Positions 12,068 to 20,967 of a stretch of DNA of 64,000 bases are shown here, piece by piece. The stretch comes from Cornus controversa (lineage: Eukaryota > Streptophyta > Magnoliopsida > Cornales > Cornaceae): the NCBI GenBank assembly GCA_026545225.1, contig CM048845.1, forward strand, positions 79,722,533 to 79,786,532, given 5' to 3'. How positions within the stretch are numbered: the first letter of the stretch is position 1; every line of letters starts with the position of its first letter. The position numbers were made by a program, and so were the translations under genes. The notes beneath the pieces are model-generated. The model did not search any database. It was not told the origin of the DNA and saw only the letters and a program-made list of their open reading frames with translations.

Positions 12068-12245
12068 TGAAGTTGACTTAAAGGGAAAACATATAGATCG
12101 CCAATATCATTATATTATTAATGTATTTGAAAAGAATGAAATTATGATAAATTATGTTACTTCAAAAGATATGATTGCAGATCCCCTAACAAAACCTATC
12201 ACATCTGATGAGTTCAAAAAAATATGTTTGTTACATGGGGATTAA
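12068..12245 (+). pseudogene. Ty1/copia pol remnant, C-terminus of RNase H (part 3 of 3)
   Basis: The frame reads DLKGKHIDRQYHYI and then YVTSKDMIADPLTKPIT, ending at a stop at 12243-12245. ADPLTKP is the conserved copia RNase H tail. About 90 codons that should link this to the piece ending at 11265 are missing or displaced by the LTR and leader at 11277-12060. A purine tract and LTR start follow, so this is the genuine 3' end of the oldest copia element. Confidence 0.85.
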
Positions 12246-12279
12246 AAAATGATTAATAAAATTTTAGGTCCATTGGCTA

Positions 12280-12889
12280 AGTGGGAGATGTTATATTGAG
12301 TGGCCAAATAGTCCTCAAATTTACTTCATTTATTTGTTGGGTGGTCAATAAATCATCTGTAAAAATATATATATATATATATATATATACATGTTTGTTA
12401 GTATTTAATTTATTTATTTACTAACAGTTATATTTGTGTTCACACATATTGAGGAAGGAATTACAAAGGTGTAGTTGGTCAAGTTGGTTGATACTTGATT
12501 TGGTCAAAATCACTTTTAAGTGGCTGAGATAAAATAGGAGAACAAATATTTCGTACTCCAACTTAGAAAGTGATCATGCATGTGTTTGGGGTAATGTGGT
12601 TGAAATCGGATTCCGTAGTAGTTAAAAATAAAAACAACTCTCTTTTAGTGGAGGAAGTGGTTCATTGATATGAGAGTGTTAAATAACCTTCATATAGATA
12701 TATATAGAGAGAGAGAGAGAGAGACACACACACACACGAGTGATCAATTTTAATGATAGATACAAAAAGTTGAAAACCTCTTATTGGTGGAGAAAATCCA
12801 TTACAATCCAATCAGGAATATACCTACTATCTCTTTTTCTGGTTCGTCTTTAATTTTCTATTTTTAGTTTCTATTCAAAAAAACTAACG
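12280..12889 (+). repeat. Polypurine tract and 3' LTR of the oldest copia element (end uncertain)
   Basis: AGTGGGAGA (12280-12288) directly precedes TGTTATATTGAG, a typical copia LTR start. Inside are a TA run at 12367-12389 and a GA/CA run at 12709-12737. A degenerate end with AACTAACG near 12889 is possible. There is no second LTR in the window to confirm the length. Confidence 0.5.
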
Positions 12890-13867
12890 AGAAGATCAAA
12901 TTAAAGGATAAATGAAGAAACCTAATTAAGATAAAATTGTATTGAAGATTTATTTGAAAACTTTGTGAATTATTCTTCCACTCCTACCAATGTGAATTAT
13001 TCTTCCACTCCTACCAATTTAAGCTGGAACATAATTTAACCAGACGATTCATTTGTAAGTTGGTAAATGAAAATTTTGTGCCCAATTATTTGGACACCTG
13101 CGTGGCTATAACGCGTGCTTTTGAAGGTGGGTATTACTTTTGGTAAGCCGTTTTATATCTTATCTGTATCTTTATCCTAGCCTCTTACATGATTTACATC
13201 CAGTTTTGCATGGAACTAGTTTGGTGGTCCATCTTTCGTGAAATTATTACATTGATACCCTTCTATGTGAAATAACAAACTGACAAAGTAAAGCCACGTA
13301 GATGAGTTCACGATTAAGTTGTGTTTTAAGAAAGTGGAATATTTTAGTGGAAGGCATGATTTATAGTTGCAGTTCTATTTAACATCTTTTAATACTACAC
13401 TCAAATTCAAAATTTACATAGCTTAAATTTTTTTTTTTTTTTTTTTGTGTGGCAAACATAGCTTAATGATGAATGTCATTATTGAAGTTTCTTTTGTAAC
13501 TACTGTTACATGTTTCCAACACTCTCACATAGAAAAATACCAAATGTTGTCGAAGAGTATGGTTATTTGCAATTTTCTACTGAAAAATATTTAAAAGAAT
13601 AGAATATAGGCACATTAACGATATAGTCAATATTGTATGATTACACCGAAAATGAATTTGTAATTCAGAAATGAGGCAAGTCAGTTGGATTTGGATGAAG
13701 ATCAATAGAATGTAATGATTTGTTATTATTTGATCAATATAACTTTATCAATTTCCTATGAATGAATGTGACAATATAACCTATGTTTAATACAAGGAAA
13801 AACCTAGAATCAGTCGATTTATTCTTATAAAATATGGAGTGATCGATTTCATGCCATATTTAAACTT
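12890..13867. other. Intergenic stretch, no gene seen
   Basis: AT-rich. The only structure noted is a perfect 27-bp tandem duplication (TGTGAATTATTCTTCCACTC...) at 12964-12990 and 12991-13017, and a T18-type run near 13430. Confidence 0.6.
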
Positions 13868-14126
13868 AGCTACCAATGAACCATCAGTTCAATGGTATAA
13901 CATCTTCTTCTTTAGAAGGGAGGCGATAGGTTAGAATTCAACGTGAATAATTTATGAAATGTGCAAGTACTTTAACTAATATTTTTTTTTTGTCTTAGCT
14001 ACCAATGAACCATCAGTTCAATGGTATAACATCTTCTTCTTCAGAAGGGAGGCGATAGGTTAGAATTCAACGTGAATAATTTATGAAATGTGCAAGTACT
14101 TTAACTAATAATTTTTTTTTGTCTTA
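13868..14126 (+). repeat. 129-bp tandem duplication with tRNA-like core
   Basis: Two near-identical copies start at 13868 and 13997 (AGCTACCAATGAACCATCAG). Each contains TCAGTTCAATGGTATAAC, resembling a D-arm or A box, then GGAGGCGATAGGTTAGAATTC, resembling a B box (GGTTCGAATCC). A 5-bp arm around TTCTTCA or TTTCTTTA could be an anticodon arm. The A-box match is weak and no acceptor stem closes, so this is at best a decayed tRNA-derived repeat. Confidence 0.5.
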
Positions 14127-14154
14127 ACACTTTATATATATATATATATATATA

Positions 14155-15330
14155 GGGAGCTGATATTGACACTCCATCAATATCCTCTGGCACTCCACTC
14201 CTATATTTTTGTAAAGTAAAATTACAAAAGTGATCATATGTTGTACCATTTTAGATTCTTATATTTTTAATACCCTAATTGCCCTTCTAATTCAAGACTC
14301 AATTTTAATTTTATTTTATTTTTCTTAAAAAAAGTTTTTTCAACTTTTTGACCTTAGGTTTACAATATAACAATCCATTTATTACCACCCAAATACTATA
14401 GTTTAGACATTTTTTAATTAAAACTTGTTGTTTGTGTCCCTATCCTATATAACTCAAAGAATCCAAAATTTGAAATATTCTATTTTTACTCACCAAACAT
14501 GTAATTTATTTTCCATGTGTCTTATTTATAGAATAATATAAATTAAAATTTTGAAACATACCATCAATTTGTGAACAAACAAAATAGAAAGAAAGGAGGA
14601 GAAAATAAAAAGTAAACGAAGAAAAAGATCATATTAATTTTTTTATTTTTATCTTTTGAAATTTTGGTACAAAGGCTCCTTAATTAAATTAAGACAACTA
14701 CAATTGAAAAAATATTTCATAGAGTCGTGCTTTTCTCTTTTCATTTTTTAATTTCTAAAAGTTCTCTATTAAAATAAAAAAAAGATTTCCTTAGTTTTCT
14801 TAAAGAACTATATATCATAATTTTTATTCAAGTGAAATTAAACTTTCTTTTGATTTTAAATATAATTAATTTTTTTTCAAATAGGTTTTATTCATTGATA
14901 TAATGTTTGTTTCCAACTCAAATACATTTTTAATATTTCTCTAGGTAATCTATTATTAACAACTTCTTCACAACTTATCTAATCATCTAACTTTTATTAT
15001 CCGAATCACGTACATTTGATTGATACTCTCTAAATCATTATATTGAATCCTAAACTTTTTTACTTCAAAAATAAATATTGATAAACTGATTCAACATGAA
15101 AAAATGATATTTTTAAAATCAACGAAGAAGTATTTTCACACCAAAAAAGAACGTGAGAAAGAAGTTGCAATTTGGAGTTAAGAATTCTAACATTATCAAA
15201 TAAGGGCAACTAGGGTATTAAAAATATAAGAATCAAATATTGTATAGTAGAGGGACACCTTTGTAATTGTACTTTACAAAAAAGTGAAAGTGGAGTGTCA
15301 AAGGATATTGGTGGAGTGCCAATATCCACT

Positions 15331-15333
<3 letters not shown>
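14155..15333. mobile_element. Mutator-like non-autonomous TIR element, 1,179 bp
   Basis: Long terminal inverted repeats of roughly 140 bp: the left end GGGAGCTGATATTGACACTC is matched by the reverse complement of the right end (GGGAGTGGATATTGGCACTC), and similarity continues through TTTGTAAAGTAMAATTACAAA and TATTTTTAATACCCTA. It lies in a TA microsatellite on both sides, so the duplication is hidden. No transposase frame. Long TIRs and the GGGAGYGGATATT-type end point to the Mutator superfamily. Confidence 0.78.

Positions 15334-15372
<39 letters not shown>
15334..15372. repeat. TA microsatellite
   Basis: Uninterrupted TATATA run at the right edge of the Mutator-like element. A second TA run lies at 15531-15564. 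Confidence 0.85.
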
Positions 15373-15374
<2 letters not shown>

Positions 15375-15528
15375 TAGTTTATGCTCGTACTTACAATATT
15401 ATTATGCTTCCTTATTCAAGATCGTTAGATAGAGTTATTTTGAAATATAGATAGATAAAGACATTTTGACTCATAATTTTTAACAACTTTTGACTGTTAG
15501 ATTAATTTTTTTGTCTTATTATACCAAA

Positions 15529-15567
<39 letters not shown>

Positions 15568-16112
15568 TTTCTGGGACGATATAATCTTAAACAATTTATA
15601 TACAAATGGCTGTCCATTGAAATCAACCAGCGGCCTTTGCAGTCTTTGTATTTACCCTGTACCCGTTTAAAGATTGATATGGAGTAATATTTTTGGGTAC
15701 ATTACAGTTGGTTTCCATGGCAGCTGTTCCACCCTACCAAGTTTTTTCAATTTTGTATACATTTTTATACCATAAATTAAACATGGTGTCTACTTTGAAT
15801 TGCCCAAATACTAGGATTATATGTCTAATTGTCTATACATGTAATAAGTAAATCAATTGAAAACACTTTCAATGGCCAATTAAGGACAGCCCATAATGAA
15901 ACATTATGTATCTGGACAAATCATACCCTTCTTGGAAATGGGTATTTGATTAATAAGATAATCATTAGTGGAACACGATTTAGCTTTATTAAGATGGTCA
16001 ACATCACTAGTAAAATATCCAACTGCACAATAATAAGAGTCAAGCTTTCCTTCAAAGCGCGTGAAATATGGATCCCGAAACTCCAGATGCTTGGAAAAAT
16101 GCCAAACTTAAG
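15373..16112. other. Intergenic stretch, no recognised gene
   Basis: A minus-strand frame of about 70 codons at 15921-16136 has no domain I recognise and no upstream promoter-like context. I do not call it a gene. Confidence 0.5.
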
Positions 16113-17222
16113 ACTTTGTTTGCCAAGCCAGCTCAATTTCTTCCAAATTTATAATTTTTTTCATAAATGGTAATACTACTCGGGCAGAATATTTTATATC
16201 TATTGGATGCATGTGGTAAATTCCACCACATACACTCACCACGTACATCCAATGGATGTAAAATATTCTGCCTATGAATTCTGTCTGAGTAGGACTTTGT
16301 TCACCAAGCCAGCTCAATTTCTTCCAAATTTATAATTTTTTTCATAAAATTTAGATCACATTTGATAAGGGAATTTTGATCGAATAATTCAAATATATGA
16401 TGAAAAGATTAGCATAATCAACATCGACTCGCTTAAATTTCAAATTGAATTAATATCAAATATCCAATAACTACATCAATAAATGAGTATTACACACAAA
16501 ATATACGTTATCTCCGGTAATTGAAATTTTCACGGGTACTAATTGGGTTGCATTTTTTCTGTCTTGCAGCACGCTTGCACCAAGTCGTATTGTATAGATT
16601 TTTATATCAACAACATTAATGATGAAAAATGAAAATGAAATTTAATTTGATTTATGCTTAAGGTTGAATTGTCAAACTTTCTTGAGCACAAATTTATAAT
16701 TTTTTTCATAAATGGTAATGCTACTCAGGCAGAATATTTTATATCCATTGGATGCATGTGGTAGACTCCACCACATACATCCAATGGATGTAAAATATTC
16801 TGCCTATGAATTCTGTCTGAGTAGGACTTTGTTCACCAAGCCAGCTCAATTTCTTCCAAATTTATAATTTTTTTCATAAATTTTAGATCACATTTGATAA
16901 GGGAATTTTGATCGAATAATTCAAATATATGATGAAAAGATTAGCATAATCAACATCGACTCGCTTAAATTTCAAGTTGAATTAATATCAAATATCCAAT
17001 AACTACATCAATAAATGAGTATTACACACAAAATACGTTATCTCCGGTAATTGAAATTTTCACGGGTACTAATTGGGTCGCATTTTTTCTGTCTTGCAGC
17101 ACGCTTGCACCAAGTCGTATTGTATAGATTTTTGTATCAACAACATTAATGATGAAAAATGAAATGAAATTTAATTTGATTTATGCTAAGGTTGAATTGT
17201 CAAACTTTCTTGAGCACAAATT
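16113..17222. repeat. Tandem block of about 0.53 kb, two copies plus a partial, each with a foldback MITE
   Basis: The phrase CCAAGCCAGCTCAATTTCTT followed by CCAAATTTATAATTTTTTTC occurs at about 16124, 16302 and 16834, and the whole block between the second and third is repeated with few differences (for example ATCGAATAATTCAAATATAT, CACGGGTACTAATTGGGT, AGCACGCTTGCACCAAGTCG). Each copy has a hairpin: GCAGAATATTTTATAT near 16184-16209 pairs with its complement at 16246-16271, and 16729 with 16803 in the second copy, with outer ends TACTCRGGCAGAAT/ATTCTGTCTGAGTA. This looks like a small MITE carried along in a local duplication. Confidence 0.75.
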
Positions 17223-17924
17223 TATATATATATATATTTATATAATATGTGTAATTATTTTTCTCTCTTTCTAAATTTTTTTTTATTTTTGTTCTTTATA
17301 ATGGAAATTTTTAATCTTTTTCTGAAGGTTATATGGAGTAATAACTAACTTGATCTAACCATCCACTCAACTTGAATACAGTAGGAGAACATTCTCAACC
17401 GACTGTACTTTTTCAAACCAACCCAATCCGTAAAAATATTAAATCAATTTAAGAATTTGAGTGAAAGTTCGAGTTGACTCAAAATTAAGTTGGAATAATG
17501 GCTAAATTCTAATCGAACGAGTTGCAACCACAGCTTACATTGGGTGGGTTGTTTTGCACTGCTTTCACATTGCGCGTGACTAATTGAGAAAATGAACTAA
17601 TTAATATATATTTTTCTTTTCAAGCAACTAATTAATCTATGAAATGCATGATTTTTTGTAGTCCGACAAGATGTCGGGTGATGATTAAGTGTCCCCACGG
17701 GTGGCGTGCTAGCTGTCCCACGTGTTTCCCAAACCCGATAATGGATCAAAGTCCACTACCCGACAACACCCCATCACTATGTCCCTCCCCTCTCCACTCT
17801 CTTGTTCGTACGAGGCTTCTTCCCATGTGATTTGCACGTGAACATGGCCCCTTCCATTTGTTTCATCAACATATGGCGAATTTACCATTTAGCCCTTTCA
17901 TTTGTTATATGCATTGTGGGTATA
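17223..17924. other. Intergenic stretch, no gene seen
   Basis: Mostly AT-rich, with a less AT-rich patch at 17640-17830 that has CACGTG-like words and C/T-rich runs but no long frame or splice pattern. Confidence 0.5.
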
Positions 17925-18715
17925 TAGGAAAAATTACCGTTAAGTCCTACTTGCCTTGTTAAAAGCAAATAAGTCTTATATATTTTTTTTTAGGATTAAT
18001 AAATTTTACTTTTTTTATTGAAAGATAAATAAGTTCTAAATTTTTTTCTTAAGACTAATAGATCATACTTTTCTCATTCAAAGAAAAATAAGTACTAAAT
18101 TTTTTTCTTTAAGACCAATAAGTCCTTTTATTTATTTTTTATTTAAGTCCTAAACCATTACATATTTCATTTACACTCTAACTAAATAGAAGTAAAATTT
18201 TATAATTATATATTATATTCAAGAATTGATATATAATCTATTTTTTATATATTCCTTTAAGTTTTAATTAGTTACTTAATAATATTGAATTATGACTTGA
18301 AATAATAATTAATTTAAATTCAATCCAAAAAGTTGTGTACAATACATGATTTTAGTACAAAAAAAAGTTAATTATTCTATAAAAAAAATTAATAACATGT
18401 ATGTTTTTTTACCTTTTCATTCAAATTTTATGTTTACTTTTGTATGAATATATATGAAAATTTGAGTCAAGATTTTATATCCAATTTAGCTAATTGTGTA
18501 TATAATTTATTAAGGGTATAAATGAAAGATTTAGTGATTTAGGATTTAAATGGGAAAAAAAAATCAAAAGTATGACTAATTGATTGTAAAAGAATTTTTT
18601 TAAGATTTATTTGTCTTTCAATGAGAAAAGTATGACTTATTAGTCCGAAATAAAATATTTTAAGATCTAATTGTCTTTAAAGGGGAAGAGTAGGACTTAA
18701 CAGTAAATTTTTCTA
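17925..18715. mobile_element. Inverted-repeat (MITE-like) element of about 0.79 kb
   Basis: Left end TAGGAAAAATTACCGTTAAG and right end, read in reverse complement, TAGAAAAATTTACTGTTAAG; both continue into TCCTAC. The interior has staggered repeats of AATAAGTMCTAAATTTTTTTC. No open frame and no clear target duplication, so the superfamily is unresolved. Confidence 0.65.
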
Positions 18716-19167
18716 GATGATATTGCTACTCCTACATGTCCACTCCCTATAAAAAAAGTACCAAATGACTATTTTGTCATTTCAAACCTTTCATACACTC
18801 ACTCTTCCTCCATGTTTCGGAGAGGAGGCCTATTTTTTTAAATTCACTAACTTTTTGAATATAGAATGATTAACATATTTGTTGATTTTTTCGAGTAGTT
18901 TTAATTTCACACGTTATGCTCGTAAATTACAAGATTCGTGTTACTCCACCGAATCAACTAAATGTGAAATTGGTCAAAGTGACTTATCTCTTAGTGTTGT
19001 GTTGTTTAATGTCATGTCAGATATGCAAAATTGGCATTGAAAAGATTGCCCACTAATGCTAGATTTGTGTGGACAGTTCCAATTTTAGTATTACATTCTT
19101 GCAATTATATTGAAATCAATCAAAGAGAAATAAGGAGAGAAAAAAAAGGTGTTTCAAGCAACCTTAA
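18716..19167. other. Intergenic stretch, no gene seen
   Basis: AT-rich, no frame above 60 codons, no repeat recognised. Confidence 0.5.
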
Positions 19168-19903
19168 GCGTCAGTTTGGTAAGAAAGAAATAGAAGAAAA
19201 ATAAAAAAAAGAATTTGGAGGGTTAAGGTTTTGTGTGTTTGGTATGAAATTTTTAAAGGAAAGGAAATGAAATGAAATGAAAGGAAAGGAAAGAAAATGC
19301 AACATTTTTTAATGAAACTTTGTTAATACCGTCCTTATTTTGATAAAAACTAAAATTTGTTATTTGTTTGTAGTAGGTCCTGTTAAACTGAAGTCAAACT
19401 TTCCACGATAATGGTTGCCAGAGAGCGGGTCCCGGTGGGAGTCCAAGCTGTCACAGAGGAGCCCACTGTTCTATGTGGATTGTAAGAAGAGGGGAGGGAT
19501 TTGATAGGAAAAAGAGGAAATCTGGAGATTGTTTTAAGAAAAAAGGTTCTTTTTGTCCTGTCCTTCTGTCCTCCCTTTGATTCTCTACATTTCTCTCATT
19601 ATTTATAGGCAACAAGTCTTTCCTCACCAATGGTCGAGGTTTTGCGGTGCTAAATATCTGTGGTAAATATCTGTGGGTCAAGGGTTGAGATTATACTTGT
19701 CAGAAAAGGGTATTCGCTCACCTCACCTGGTTATCTTCTTTCCTATGTGACAGGCCAATCCCTGATGCAAGGTCCTCATCCTAGCTAGAAATGAGGTCCG
19801 TCACGGATTTAGCGTACCTGGGACTCCAGCCTCCGAACCCAAGCCCTTGGTTCCCATAAGGCAGTGATCCGAGCTCTTACCCCCCATAGGAGCGCGGAGT
19901 GCC

Positions 19904-20241
19904 ACGAGGTTTATCCGTAGGGAGGAGCTCTTCGTAAAAAGAGGTTTATCCGTAGAGAGGAACTCCTCGTAAAAATGGAGGTTGATCCGTAGAGAGGACC
20001 TCCGCGAGGTTTTATCCGTAGAGAGGAGTGCCTCCTCGCTTTGAGGAAAATTGATCCGGAGAGAGGATTTCCCGTGATGTTTATCCGTAGAGAGGAACTC
20101 ATCACCATCCGAGCTGTATCCAAATGAAAGGATAGAGACTCGTTTGAGGTTTATCCGTAGAGAGGAACTCCTCGCAAGGCTTTATCCGTAGAGAGGAGTG
20201 CCTCCTTGCAAAATGGAGGTTGATCCGTAGAGAGGACCTCC
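19904..20241. repeat. Array of nine small hairpins with fixed loop and covarying stems (copy at 31464-31801)
   Basis: Nine units of 27-36 bp share a core close to ATCCGTAGAGAGGA. The flanking arms differ between units but remain complementary: ACGAGG/CTTCGT (19904-19935), GAGG/CCTC (19941-19968), GGAGGT/ACCTCC (19977-20003), GCGAGG/CCTCGC (20004-20039), GGAAA/TTTCC (20045-20072), GTGATG/CATCAC (20074-20105), GAGG/CCTC (20146-20173), GCAAGG/CCTTGC (20174-20209), GGAGGT/ACCTCC (20215-20241). Units 2-4 and 7-9 are partly duplicated from each other. The array lies in U3, upstream of the TATA box and at the 3' end of genomic RNA. Confidence 0.85.
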
Positions 20242-20508
20242 GTGAAGTGTCATTAGCAGAGAACAACTTGCCCAAGAAAAGCAATCACCCCTCTGAGGCG
20301 TGCCCTTCACAATAAGGGAATGAGCTCGAAGGTAAATTTCTCTTACCGGAGGAGCTCGATTAAAATCCTCTATCCGAAGAGGGGCTCGATGGAGACTCTC
20401 TCTCCTCGGAGGAGCTCGATTAAAATAGGAGAAAAGTCAAAGTGGGACCGTTGCCACCTGGAATGGTTGAAGGAGCTCGAAATGGAGGAAAAGTCAAAGT
20501 GGGTCCTG

Positions 20509-20525
20509 CCACGTGGACCCACGTG
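20509..20525. promoter_or_regulatory. Paired G-box words in U3 (copy at 32069-32085)
   Basis: CCACGTGG at 20509-20516 and CACGTG at 20520-20525. Both are perfect bZIP/bHLH-type G-boxes, as in light- and ABA-responsive plant promoters. Two TTGAC (W-box core) words on the minus strand lie nearby at 20436-20440 and 20493-20497, each in a repeated AAAAGTCAAAGTGG. These could drive the LTR and, in the left copy, also the antisense gene. Confidence 0.5.
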
Positions 20526-20561
20526 AAAGACCCTAAATGGCCTGAGTGGCCCATACCAACA

Positions 20562-20576
20562 ATTAGCCCCCTTGTG
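20562..20576 (-). other. Polypurine tract of the Tat gypsy
   Basis: On the minus strand, ACAAGGGGGCTAAT directly precedes the 3' LTR start TGTTGG. Its place fixes the minus orientation. Confidence 0.8.
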
Positions 20577-20844
20577 CGAGGTCCTACATGTAGGTCCTCG
20601 TACACAACTCGGAATGCGAGCTCGAACCCCTTTCTGCAAAAGTATCATGTGTAACTATCTCGAGGTGTCCCCTCGACTTCCTCGAAAACTGTAAAGTCGC
20701 CGACCTTTCAAATCGTCATTAATGACTGACAATGATTCAGGCCGCCTTTTGGCGCTTCGTATTTCGTGCTTTGCGACGGTTCAACGCCTCGGATTTTGGA
20801 GCCTTGCGTCGCTTCGGTGTCCTGTCGATCAAAATTCTCCCTAC

Positions 20845-20850
20845 TATAAA
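20845..20850 (+). promoter_or_regulatory. TATA box of the antisense gene
   Basis: TATAAA in CTACTATAAATGGGGG, about 120 bp before the ATG at 20968. A C/T-rich leader (CCACATTTCTCTTGCCTTGC) follows. This is a typical plant core promoter placed inside the retrotransposon and pointing against its genes. Confidence 0.65.
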
Positions 20851-20967
20851 TGGGGGACTTAGAAAATTTTCATTTTCCACATTTCTCTTGCCTTGCATCT
20901 CTAAGTTTCCAGAGCAAACTTTGAATTCTTATCTCAACTCTCCCTTGCTTCCGAACTCATTCAAGAC

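Larger units (their letters stand above)
19365..20561 (-). repeat. 3' LTR (element sense) of the Tat gypsy
   Basis: 1,197 bp, same content as the partner LTR: U3 from 20561 down to about 19575 and a short transcribed part of about 210 bp. Small frames inside it (for example on the minus strand at 19451-19681) recur identically in the partner LTR and show no domain. Confidence 0.93.

Noticed and set aside
13895..13960. Functional tRNA gene
   Set aside because: The acceptor stem does not close, the A box is poor and the B box has two changes.
15372..15395. ACTAGT next to a TA run as a second Helitron 3' end
   Set aside because: No hairpin precedes CTAG in the right orientation and no 5' TC end was found.
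19451..19681. LTR frames of 60-76 codons, repeated in both LTRs
   Set aside because: They are identical only because the LTRs are identical. No domain, and they overlap the promoter region.
19904..20241. Hairpin array read as a CRISPR or a row of terminators
   Set aside because: The conserved part is the loop and the arms vary, the array is duplicated exactly with the LTR, and the genome is eukaryotic.
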